The notes under the pieces: model-generated
Databases searched by the model: none
What the model saw: only the letters and a program-made list of their open reading frames with translations
What the model was told of the DNA's origin: nothing
Translations under genes and position numbers: made by a program
Origin: Pseudomonadota bacterium
Lineage (GTDB): Bacteria; Pseudomonadota; Alphaproteobacteria; Parvibaculales; Parvibaculaceae
Length of the DNA: 6,560 bases
Direction: 5' to 3'
NCBI GenBank assembly: GCA_021780275.1
Contig: JAJXZC010000031.1
Span: forward strand, 1-6,560
In this document: piece after piece, positions 1 to 6,202 of the stretch
Numbering within the stretch: the stretch's first letter is position 1
How the letters are laid out: every line of letters begins with the position of its first letter

Positions 1-522
1 GCCGAAGCTGGCCGGCCATTCACGCCGGTTCGGATCGGCCTCGGGCTCAACACCGGCGAGTGCTGCGTCGGCAATCTCGGCTCGACCCAGCGTTTCGACT
101 ATTCGGCCATCGGCGACGAGGTGAACACAACGTCCCGCTTCGAAGGCCTGTCGAAGCATTACGGGCTGACGACGATCATCGGCGAGCAGACGGCGTCCCG
201 TTGCCCGGACCTCGCCTTTCTCGAAGTCGACCTCGTGCAGGTCAAGGGCAAGTCGCGACCCTCGCGCATCTACACGCTCATGGACACGCTTGGCTGCGAC
301 CGGAGCCGCTATGCCGATGTCGCCGCGGCACATGATGCCTTCCTGGAACTCTATCGGGGTCGCGACTGGGAGGGCGCCGCGACAGCGCTCGGCGGCTGCC
401 GAAGCAACGGTGTCAAGTCGCTCGAAACGCTTTACAACCTTTTTGAGCAACGCATAGAGGCGTTCAGGACGAGCCCGCCGCCACCGGACTGGGACGGCAC
501 ATTCGTCGCCGAAGAAAAATGA
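1..522 (+). CDS. Class III adenylate/guanylate cyclase, C-terminal part (start outside window)
   Basis: The reading frame is open from base 1 and ends at TGA 520-522, giving 173 codons of a longer protein. Residues 11-46 are the second half of a class III nucleotidyl cyclase domain. The core FDYSAIGDEVNTTSR (residues 32-46) holds a likely purine-contacting Asp33 and the transition-state pair Asn42/Arg46. The metal-binding aspartates lie upstream, outside the window. The tail (about residues 110-173: an FLELYRGRDWEGA segment, then PPPPDWDGTF, then EEK) is typical of the CHASE2-type cyclases of alphaproteobacteria. Those proteins carry an extracytoplasmic sensor and membrane helices before the catalytic domain, so membrane anchoring is inferred. 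The product is probably cAMP, because Asp33 favours adenine, but specificity is not proven. A DUF3307 gene follows 28 bp downstream on the same strand. A cyclic-nucleotide-binding channel is encoded nearby and is a candidate effector. Confident in family, less so in substrate and N-terminal architecture. Confidence 0.9.
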   Translation, partial: AEAGRPFTPVRIGLGLNTGECCVGNLGSTQRFDYSAIGDEVNTTSRFEGLSKHYGLTTIIGEQTASRCPDLAFLEVDLVQVKGKSRPSRIYTLMDTLGCDRSRYADVAAAHDAFLELYRGRDWEGAATALGGCRSNGVKSLETLYNLFEQRIEAFRTSPPPPDWDGTFVAEEK

Positions 523-550
523 TCCAGAGATCGCGTCCAGGTTTACATCG

Positions 551-937
551 ATGAACGAAACTCTCGTCCTGCTCCTCGTCGCGCTCGTCCTGCTTCAGGT
601 CAAGCACTTCCTTTTCGATTTCGTTTTCCAGACGCCCTACCAGTTTCGCAACAAGGGAATTTACGGGCATCCGGGCGGCCTGCTTCACGCGGGCCTGCAT
701 GCCTTCGGCTCGCTTCCCGCGCTGTTCGTCTTGCAGGGCGCCAATACCGCCCTCCTCGCCGGCATCGTCGCGGCGGAATTTGTCGTCCACTATCACGTCG
801 ACTGGCTCAAGGAGCGCGTGACGAGGACCCATGGCTGGACGAGCGAGGACGCCGGCTTCTGGTTCGCGCTCGGCGCCGATCAGCTCGCCCATCATCTGAC
901 CTACACGGCGATCCTCGTCGTGCTGGCGACGTACTGA
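551..937 (+). CDS. DUF3307 family small membrane protein
   Basis: This 128-residue hydrophobic protein starts at ATG 551, 28 bp after the cyclase stop, so the two may be co-transcribed. The Shine-Dalgarno is weak (CCAGG about 11 nt upstream). The pattern fits DUF3307: helix 1 (residues 5-27) with LQVKHFLFDFVFQ, then a His-rich GGLLHAGLHAF (residues 43-53), helix 2 (about 55-82), VVHYHVDWLKE (83-93) and FALGADQLAHHLTYTAIL (105-122). Conserved His and Asp residues inside or beside membrane helices suggest a metal- or proton-handling site, but the family has no assigned function. Length is normal for the single-domain form. It converges with the outer-membrane protein gene, with a 33 bp gap and no obvious terminator hairpin. 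Family call is good; role unknown. Confidence 0.8.
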   Translation: MNETLVLLLVALVLLQVKHFLFDFVFQTPYQFRNKGIYGHPGGLLHAGLHAFGSLPALFVLQGANTALLAGIVAAEFVVHYHVDWLKERVTRTHGWTSEDAGFWFALGADQLAHHLTYTAILVVLATY

Positions 938-970
938 CCCGACTGAAGCGCGCCTGAACGGATCCGGCGA

Positions 971-2095
971 TCAGAACTGATAGATGACGCTCAGGTCCAG
1001 GGCGTGATCGTGATACTCGCCGAAGTCTTCGTTCGAGCGGTTGTACCTGTAGGTGTACTGAAGCTTGATGTCAGACTGGAACATCAGCACATCCTTGAAG
1101 GTCACGGAGACATCCGGCGCGATGTAGCTGTCCTGCCGCTTGCTGCCGCTGGACAATGCGCTCGAATAGTACCGCTCACGTGCCTTCAGGCCCGTGCCAA
1201 GCACGATGTCGCTCGCGGCGATCGCGTAATAGTCGAGCCCGGCCCCGATTTCGCGATAGCGTCCCGGTTGAATCTCGTCGAAATTCAACGTCGTCGCTGC
1301 GCCGTTGATGCCGCTCCAGCGCAGCCAGGGTGAGATCACGACGAGGTCGTTGTCGCCAAGCACGTGGGGCACTGAGAACTTCGCGATGGCATCGGCGAAA
1401 TAGCCCTTGTCCGCCGTGAAGTAGGGTCCGTAGTGGCGCACGCCCGCGCGCAGACGCACGGATTCATAAGCGCCGCCGAAAAGCCCCTCGAAGGTCGCCG
1501 CCAGATTCGCCTCGCGGTAATAGAGCTTCTGGTCGAGCTGGGCCGCGCCGAGGCCGACAGCCGTGTAGACCGACAGGCCCGGCGTCAGATCGATCACCGG
1601 GCCGGTGCCCGCGCCGACATAGCCGTAATTGAGGTCGCTCGTGTCCTTGACGACGTCGCCGGAAAAGATGCCGGTCGTGCGCCAGCCATACGAACCCGCC
1701 GACCGTTCGTCGCGCACGGCAATGCTCGCAAAAATGCCCGGTTCATTTTTGCCGCCGCTCGAGAGATTTTGCGGATTGGAGTCCCAGCTCGTTCCGACCT
1801 CGACGCGAAACTGCGTGGACGACGGCTGGATCTCGCGGCGGATATGCTGCAATCCCGCGCGCGCTTCTTCGTTCGCCGGATCGTTCAACAACACCCGCTC
1901 ATAGGCCACCAGCGCGAGGCGGGGCTTTCCCTTCGCCTCCGCGAGTTTCGCGTAGCGTAGATTTGCGCCCGTATCCGTCGGGTTTTTGATGACTTCCACA
2001 AACGCATCGGACAACTCGTCGGCCCGCGCAGCGCCCAACGGCACGGCAACGGTAATCGCAGCCAGCATTATGGCTGCACATCTTATGCGGCGCAC
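971..2095 (-). CDS. TPR-containing outer-membrane beta-barrel protein
   Basis: This 374-residue protein starts at GTG 2095-2093. That start supplies the positively charged n-region of a signal peptide (MRRIRCAAIMLAAITVAVPL) with a cleavage site after ARA at residue 25. The internal ATG at residue 10 would lose those charges. Residues 28-85 look like TPR helices (LRYAKLAEAKGKPRLALVAY, then LLNDPANEEARAGL). From residue 95 to the end the sequence alternates aromatic and polar residues in beta-hairpin fashion, beginning FRVEVGTSWDSNP. It ends in DLSVIYQF, whose terminal Phe is the usual signal for BAM-dependent insertion. A periplasmic TPR followed by a C-terminal barrel resembles the layout of Slam (DUF560) proteins, but this is shorter than typical Slams, and I cannot show homology. 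It is divergent from the FecR gene, a pairing that suggests a shared envelope function. Its cargo or ligand is unknown. Confidence 0.75.
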   Translation of the reverse strand: MRRIRCAAIMLAAITVAVPLGAARADELSDAFVEVIKNPTDTGANLRYAKLAEAKGKPRLALVAYERVLLNDPANEEARAGLQHIRREIQPSSTQFRVEVGTSWDSNPQNLSSGGKNEPGIFASIAVRDERSAGSYGWRTTGIFSGDVVKDTSDLNYGYVGAGTGPVIDLTPGLSVYTAVGLGAAQLDQKLYYREANLAATFEGLFGGAYESVRLRAGVRHYGPYFTADKGYFADAIAKFSVPHVLGDNDLVVISPWLRWSGINGAATTLNFDEIQPGRYREIGAGLDYYAIAASDIVLGTGLKARERYYSSALSSGSKRQDSYIAPDVSVTFKDVLMFQSDIKLQYTYRYNRSNEDFGEYHDHALDLSVIYQF

Positions 2096-2346
2096 GGATT
2101 AACCCCCGAGACGAACTTGAACCCCACGCGCGCCATTTAACAGAGTCACCACCGGCTCTGCATAGCCAAATCGGTGCCTCGAAAACGGGCACCATGCCGG
2201 TTCACGTCACGCGCGGCAAAAATGTTACAATTGTAGACATTGAAATCGGAACCATGCGCCTTCGATACAATCGAATTGGAAATCGGCGCGGAGACATGCG
2301 TATCCTTCCGACCGAAGATGCGGTGACGAACAGATCGAAGATCAGA
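2096..2346. promoter_or_regulatory. Divergent control region between barrel protein and FecR gene
   Basis: These ~250 bp separate the GTG of the leftward barrel gene from the chosen ATG of the rightward FecR gene, so both promoters should lie here. Seen directly: a perfect 10-bp palindrome TACAATTGTA at 2226-2235; an imperfect inverted repeat CAGAG (2141-2145)/CTCTG (2156-2160); and a repeated phrase ATTGAAATCGG (2239-2249)/ATTGGAAATCGG (2275-2286). A possible rightward promoter pairs TTGAAA (2240-2245) with a -10 around GATACAAT (2264-2271). The spacing is 18-20 nt depending on registration, so it is weak. The stretch is AT-richer than the flanking genes. An N-terminal extension of the FecR frame to 2194 is open but unlikely to be translated. 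Confidence 0.45.
2226..2235. promoter_or_regulatory. 10-bp perfect palindrome, possible operator
   Basis: TACAATTGTA is exactly self-complementary and sits in the divergent intergenic region, about 130 bp from the barrel start and 110 bp from the FecR start. It is a candidate site for a dimeric regulator, but one 10-bp AT-rich palindrome can occur by chance. No cognate regulator is seen in the window. Confidence 0.25.
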
Positions 2347-3153
2347 ATGATGAAGAGACTTGGCTTGTGGATGATCGGGTCCGTCGCGATCCTCGGGCTC
2401 TCATGCTCCGGGGCCATTGCCTCCGTTAACCAGATCGGTGTCGCCGCCGCCGTCAAGAACAAGGCGGACGCGGTGATCGGAACCGTTGTGCAACCGCTGA
2501 CGACGGGCGCCGCGCTTGTTCAGGACGAAACGGTCCGCACCGGCCCGGCCGACACCGCCCAGCTTCTCTTCATCGATCAGACCTCGCTCAGCGTCGGTCC
2601 GAAATCGGAGGTGAAGCTCGACCGCTTCGTCTTCGACCCCGCCCGCGCCAAGGGCGATGTGGTGCTCGACGTGAGCAAGGGCGTCTTCCGCTTTGTCTCG
2701 GGAAGTCAGGATCCGCACAGCTATGCGCTCAAGACGCCGGTGGCGACGATCGGCGTGCGCGGAACGATCGTCGACTTCATGGTTGAAAACGGACGTCTCA
2801 CCATCATCCTCGTCGAGGGCTGGAGCGAGATCACGCTGTCCGACGGCTCGACGGTCAGACTGACCGAACCCGGCACCGCCATCGTCATCGGCGCGGACGG
2901 CAATGTCGATGGTCCCAAGGCCTGGGATGGCAGCTTTCACAACATCATTCAGGTGACGTCCTTCCCGCTCTACGGCCATGCCTTCGAGCAGGATGAGAAC
3001 GACCCCGACCTCGGTGGCGGCGACATGCAGGAACTCGCCGACGAACTGGCGACGCATAATATCGACATCGTCGGCGCGCCGAATATCGGCGACAATGATG
3101 GCGATGAAGACGGCTGCGACTTCATCGACGAGTGCGTGGGCGAAGGCTATTGA
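2347..3153 (+). CDS. Secreted FecR-domain protein with acidic, EF-hand-like C-terminus
   Basis: The frame is open from 2194, but I place the start at ATG 2347 (or the adjacent ATG 2350), giving 268 residues. This puts MMKRLGLWMIGSVAILGLSC directly at the N-terminus as a signal peptide, cleaved after AIA at residue 25. Residues about 45-150 are a FecR domain: ADAVIGTVVQPLTTG, an RTGPADTAQLLFIDQTSLSV strand pair, and KTPVATIGVRGTIVDF near residues 129-143, the conserved core. There is no N-terminal anti-sigma helix domain and no sigma-factor gene nearby, so this is the secreted type rather than the iron-dicitrate regulator FecR. Its role is probably periplasmic or surface sensing or scaffolding. 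The tail (about residues 249-262) holds DGDEDGCDFIDE, matching EF-hand loop positions 1, 3, 5, 6 and 12, with two Cys. It is divergent from the TPR-barrel gene and converges on the channel gene with a 13 bp gap. The Shine-Dalgarno is poor (GAAG). Confidence 0.85.
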   Translation: MMKRLGLWMIGSVAILGLSCSGAIASVNQIGVAAAVKNKADAVIGTVVQPLTTGAALVQDETVRTGPADTAQLLFIDQTSLSVGPKSEVKLDRFVFDPARAKGDVVLDVSKGVFRFVSGSQDPHSYALKTPVATIGVRGTIVDFMVENGRLTIILVEGWSEITLSDGSTVRLTEPGTAIVIGADGNVDGPKAWDGSFHNIIQVTSFPLYGHAFEQDENDPDLGGGDMQELADELATHNIDIVGAPNIGDNDGDEDGCDFIDECVGEGY

Positions 3154-3166
3154 AACGCTGACCCGC

Positions 3167-4615
3167 TCAGGCGTCGGCGGCGTCTTCGCCGCGGAACGCC
3201 CGGAAAAAGAATGCGCGCATCTTCGCAAGCAGATCGGTCTCGGTGGACCGCGTCTTCACCGTCCGGCTTGAAATCTCGTCCAGCTGACTCTGGCGGACGG
3301 CGAGAACGCGGCTGAACCGTTCGAGCAGCTCCGGAGAGAGGTCGAGCAAGGCCTCGATCGCCTCCTTCCTGATCTCGAGCACTCTCAATGCCGTCAGCGC
3401 CCGCACCGTCGCGTTGCGCGGCGTACCGGTGAGCAAAGACATCTCGCCGACAATGTCGCCGGTGGCCAGGACGTTGACCTCCTGATCGAGGCCGTCGGGT
3501 CCGGCTATGACGACGGCGGCGGCGCCTTCGAGAATGACGAACATCGACGCCCCCACATCGCCGCGAACGATGAGATTGCGGCCGGCGGGAAGCCGCGCGG
3601 GCGCGCAGCGTGCCGCGAGATCATCGACCTGCTCGCTCGACAGGGTCTCGGCGAAAAGAGGGACGGCGGCGATCGCGTCGCGAATTTCGGCCATCGTCGT
3701 CGCGGCTGACGACGCCTGGGGGGTGGGCATGAACTCGATCTGCTCGACGGGCGTCGGCAGCGCCGTCAGGCGCACGGCATCCTGCAGCGCGCGGAGCATG
3801 ATCGACCGGGCGACCGATGGCTCGACCCGGTCCGGAAAGGCATGGAAGCGGATTTCGTAGGTCACCACGTCGCCTTCGACACCCGCCACAAGAACCTCTG
3901 GCGCCGGCGTCTGGGCGAGCCCGGCCATGCGCACCGCCTTGAACGCCTCGCCCAGCAGAACGCCCAGCACCCGTTCGGACGCCGCGCGAATGTCGATATT
4001 GACCCGCACCGCGAGACGTTTCGCCCCGCTGGGGCGGCTGTGATTGGTGACGGGATTGGCGGTGATCAGCCGGTTCGGCACGATGAGACGCCGGCCGTCC
4101 TCGAGATGCAGAAAGGTCGTTCGCCAGCTGATGCCATCGACACGTCCATAGGCTTCGCCGCCAAGCTCCTGCGAATGGATCGTCAGCCAGTCGCCGATGA
4201 CATAGGACCGGTCGAGGTTGATCGACAGGCCGCTGAAAAGATCGAGGATCATGGTCTGCAAGGCAAAACCGAGCACGACCGCCGCCGCGCCCGAGGCCGC
4301 CGCAAGGCCGGATGCCGCGACGCCGACCTCGGCATAGAGCCCCACCGAAAGTCCGATCACGAGCAGGGTAAAGGTCACGAGGTCGCGCACGAGGGCCGGC
4401 GCCTTGTGCCCCTTGCGGCGGCGGAAAATCCCGTTCCAGTAGATGATCGCGACGAGCCGGTCGACGACGAGGGCGACGACCACGGCGAGCGTGATCCCCA
4501 GCGTGTCGACCGCCAGCGCCCCGAAGGGTTCGGGCAAGCCATGCCTTAGGGCATCAGCGCCCCATATCCGGAGCGCGAGCAGGTTGAGCGCGAAGAAAAT
4601 CCAGGCGTATATCAT
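3167..4615 (-). CDS. MscS-type channel with C-terminal cyclic-nucleotide-binding domain (bCNG-like)
   Basis: This 482-residue inner-membrane channel starts at ATG 4615. Transmembrane segments lie at about residues 3-18, 35-58 and 73-95. The pore-lining helix follows (about 97-130) with the Ala/Gly pattern GLAAASGAAAVVLGFALQ, then DLFSGLSINLDRSYVIGDWL, the conserved MscS entry to the beta domain. RRLIVPNRLI (175-184) and NPVTNHSR (187-194) are standard MscS motifs. Residues about 318-440 form a cNMP-binding domain; its phosphate-binding cassette GDIVGEMSLLTGTPRNATV (386-404) keeps the Glu and Arg that contact the cyclic nucleotide ribose and phosphate. A short basic tail ends the protein. This domain order is that of bacterial cyclic-nucleotide-gated MscS homologues (bCNG), which open in response to cyclic nucleotide rather than mainly to tension. 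A class III cyclase gene lies within 2.7 kb. There is no good Shine-Dalgarno. Only about 49 bp separate its start from the IS end. Confidence 0.92.
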   Translation of the reverse strand: MIYAWIFFALNLLALRIWGADALRHGLPEPFGALAVDTLGITLAVVVALVVDRLVAIIYWNGIFRRRKGHKAPALVRDLVTFTLLVIGLSVGLYAEVGVAASGLAAASGAAAVVLGFALQTMILDLFSGLSINLDRSYVIGDWLTIHSQELGGEAYGRVDGISWRTTFLHLEDGRRLIVPNRLITANPVTNHSRPSGAKRLAVRVNIDIRAASERVLGVLLGEAFKAVRMAGLAQTPAPEVLVAGVEGDVVTYEIRFHAFPDRVEPSVARSIMLRALQDAVRLTALPTPVEQIEFMPTPQASSAATTMAEIRDAIAAVPLFAETLSSEQVDDLAARCAPARLPAGRNLIVRGDVGASMFVILEGAAAVVIAGPDGLDQEVNVLATGDIVGEMSLLTGTPRNATVRALTALRVLEIRKEAIEALLDLSPELLERFSRVLAVRQSQLDEISSRTVKTRSTETDLLAKMRAFFFRAFRGEDAADA

Positions 4616-4664
4616 CTGAATATTGTCTTTTTGCGGCGGATATAATCTACAAGACCCGAGACTA

Positions 4665-4683
4665 GCAGGATGTTGAAGAAGTC
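4665..4683. repeat. IS left terminal inverted repeat
   Basis: GCAGGATGTTGAAGAAGTC pairs with the right-end repeat at 15/19 positions (matching cores GCAGG, GTTGAA and AAG). It overlaps the stop codon of the 115-residue gene (TGA 4684-4682), placing that gene inside the element. The exact outer base may be off by 1-2 bp. Confidence 0.7.
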
Positions 4684-5029
4684 ATCCGGGCTCGCAGACG
4701 AATCCTGACTCCTCACCGTTGTGGATATAAATGTGCCCGACGAGGCGGCCTGCGGTGCCCAGCATCACCCATCCGCGTCCGCATGCGGGGTCATTTTCGT
4801 CATGACCCTGCCACGAGAACTCGGCGCAAGCCGATCCGTTGCGGGCGCCGTAGCGGACATCGAGGAAGCCCTTCAATGCGCCAAAAGCAATTTCGCCGTC
4901 CGCCGCGCCCTGGAAGGTGAGATGAGCCTCTTCGACGAGATCAAGGAAGTCATTGTCCCAAGTGTCCATCTCGACGATGCGCCAGCGGCCGATAAAGGCT
5001 TTGGCAAAGGCAGGAACTCTTGCCATCAC
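4682..5029 (-). CDS. Conserved hypothetical protein (115 aa), IS passenger gene
   Basis: The frame begins GTG ATG; the ATG at 5026-5024 is the likelier start because GGAGG sits 7 nt upstream (GGAGGCCGGGTGATG), giving 114 residues. The ATG shares its first base with the last base of the transposase TGA (TGATG), a classic stop-start overlap implying translational coupling. The protein is soluble, acidic and aromatic-rich, with no signal peptide or membrane segment. Notable segments are GRWRIVEMDTWDNDFLDL (about residues 14-31), a GALKGFLDVRYG stretch, FSWQGHDENDPACGRGWVML (about 71-90) and a GHIYIHNGEESGF C-terminal strand. I recognise this as a widespread small family of unknown function, but I cannot assign a role. 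The stop codon lies within the IS left repeat, so the gene belongs to the mobile element. Possible roles are transposition accessory, regulator, or a cargo gene unrelated to movement. Confidence 0.75.
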   Translation of the reverse strand: MMARVPAFAKAFIGRWRIVEMDTWDNDFLDLVEEAHLTFQGAADGEIAFGALKGFLDVRYGARNGSACAEFSWQGHDENDPACGRGWVMLGTAGRLVGHIYIHNGEESGFVCEPG

Positions 5030-5030
5030 C

Positions 5031-5035
5031 CGGCC
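5031..5035 (-). promoter_or_regulatory. Ribosome binding site of the passenger gene
   Basis: On the minus strand GGAGG occurs 7 nt before ATG 5026, inside the last codons of the transposase. It supports that ATG over the GTG three bases upstream, and the coupling of the two genes. Confidence 0.55.
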
Positions 5036-5355
5036 TCCGCCAGCAGCTTCGGCAAGCGCACCAGATTGTAAGAGGCGGCGCTAAAGGTGAAGGCCCAGCC
5101 GACACGGTCGCGGCCACGGAACCGGGTCTTGTCCTGCCCGGCGACCGTCTTGATCCAGCCGAATGCCTCTTCGATGCGCTTGCGGATGCGCTGGCTGACC
5201 GCGTAGCCGCCATGCCGGGTCGTGCGCCCGTCGATCGCCGAACTTCGTCCGCTCGTATTCTGCGCCACGTGCGGCGTCACCTTCATCGAGCGCAACTCGT
5301 TGACGAAGTCTTCTACATCATAGGCCTTGTCAGCACCGAGCGTGATCGGCCGCGG

Positions 5356-5407
5356 CCGGTCGGCATGCGGCTCGATCATATCCGGTCGGCATGCGGCTCG
5401 ATCATAT
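5356..5407. repeat. Perfect 26-bp tandem duplication inside the transposase
   Basis: Bases 5356-5381 and 5382-5407 are identical over 26 bp (each begins CCGGTCGGCATG and ends CGATCATAT). As 26 is not a multiple of three, it shifts the reading frame by two and brings in a stop at 5378-5376. The lack of divergence between copies implies a recent event, probably replication slippage. Confidence 0.95.
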
Positions 5408-6150
5408 GAAGTGCCGCCACCCGTTCGGCATGCCCGTCGGCCAAGGTCAGGCAGGCGTCGATCAAAAGGCCGTGACGGTTCTCCATCAACCCATGCCCCA
5501 TGAAGCATAGCCTTGCCTCCTTGCCTTTCCCCTTCTTGTAGAGCCGCGCATCAGGATCGGTGGTCGAGGCATGCGTCTCGTTGGACCGCTTCTGGCCATG
5601 GAAATCGGCTTCCGCATTGCGCCCACCATCTTCCGGCGGCGGGTTGCCCGAACCATCCTTCGCCTTGACGCTCTTCATCGAGGCCCAGGCCTCGATCAGC
5701 GTGCCGTCGACCGAGAAGTGATCGCTCGAAAGAAGCCGCTTTACGCGTGGATGGGCCAGAACCGCAGCCAGGAACTTGGCCGCAATGTCACCGGCAAGCA
5801 GCCGGTCCCGGTTCTTCGAGAACACCGAATGATCCCAGGCAGGATCGTCGACGCCGATCCCGACGAACCAGCGGAACAGGAGATCGTATTCCAGCCGCTC
5901 CATCAGAAGCCGTTCCGAGCGGATCGAGTAAAACGCCTGCAGAAGCATCGCCCTGAGCAGCTTCTCCGGCGGGATCGACGGCCGTCCGATCGGCGAATAC
6001 AGCGCCGCAAAATCGTCCGCCAGCGCGACAAGCGCCTCGTTCACGATCCCGCGGATCGTGCGCAGCGGATGGTTCTGCCGAACCCGTGCCTCCAGATCCA
6101 CATAACTGAACAGTTCGCCAACTCGTTCGTCGCTACCCCGCACGCCCTAT

Positions 6151-6169
6151 CCTCCGAATCCCTTCGGAG
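6151..6169 (-). promoter_or_regulatory. Hairpin that masks the transposase ribosome binding site
   Basis: On the transposase strand CTCCGAA (6169-6163), loop GGGA, TTCGGAG (6158-6152) form a perfect 7-bp stem. The 3' arm contains GGAG of the Shine-Dalgarno GGAGG (6155-6151), 7 nt before the GTG start. In a long transcript entering from outside, the ribosome site would be paired, limiting transposase synthesis. This kind of protection is known for other insertion sequences; here it is inferred from the sequence. Confidence 0.6.
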
Positions 6170-6202
6170 CCAATGAATCATGATCGATGCCTCGTAGCGA
6201 GC

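Larger units (their letters stand above)
5026..6143 (-). pseudogene. IS5-family DDE transposase, frameshifted by a 26-bp duplication
   Basis: Translation starts at GTG 6143-6141, with GGAGG 7 nt upstream (6155-6151). The N-terminal part (to stop TGA 5378-5376) has the IS5/InsH N-terminal domain (DUF772-like): RPSIPPEKLLRAMLLQAFYS, LLFRWFVGIGVDDPAWDHS, then VFSKNRDRL. The first catalytic Asp is in HFSVDGTLIEAWAS. The rest is in another frame and runs to TGA 5028-5026: LGADKAYD has the second Asp, and RKRIEEAFGWIK has the third acidic residue in an R-x3-E-x6-K signature. The break falls in a perfect 26-bp tandem duplication (5356-5381 and 5382-5407) whose minus strand encodes MIEPHADR in both frames. 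Removing one copy joins ...EPHADR directly to PRPITLGADKAYD and gives an intact 363-residue transposase. The defect is therefore a recent duplication, not decay elsewhere. The catalytic residues are split, so this copy should be inactive. Confidence 0.88.

Noticed and set aside
464..895. Long minus-strand open frame opposite the cyclase end and the DUF3307 gene
   Set aside because: It is antisense to a gene with clear family motifs; its charged, repetitive composition is typical of a GC-rich shadow frame.
938..970. Intrinsic terminator between the converging DUF3307 and barrel genes
   Set aside because: No stem of useful length followed by a T run on either strand.
2194..2346. Longer FecR protein starting at ATG 2194, giving 319 aa
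   Set aside because: The extra 51 residues place the signal peptide internally and have no family resemblance; the region reads better as a promoter region. The ATG at 2347 or 2350 gives a clean N-terminal signal peptide.
2386..2430. Lipoprotein signal in the FecR protein (LGLSC)
   Set aside because: The residues before Cys (G-L-S) do not fit the lipobox at -3, and a good AIA signal peptidase I site follows a few residues later.
2401..3228. 275-codon minus-strand open frame opposite the FecR gene
   Set aside because: The plus strand encodes recognisable FecR motifs and a signal peptide; the antisense product is Arg/Asp/Ala-rich with no domain pattern.
3842..4549. 235-codon plus-strand open frame opposite the channel gene
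   Set aside because: Composition is dominated by Arg, Asp, Gly and His, as expected from the antisense of a GC-rich membrane protein; no ribosome site or motif.
5376..5508. Programmed ribosomal frameshifting in the transposase
   Set aside because: Some IS families use it, but here no slippery run is seen, and a perfect 26-bp tandem duplication fully explains the frame change.
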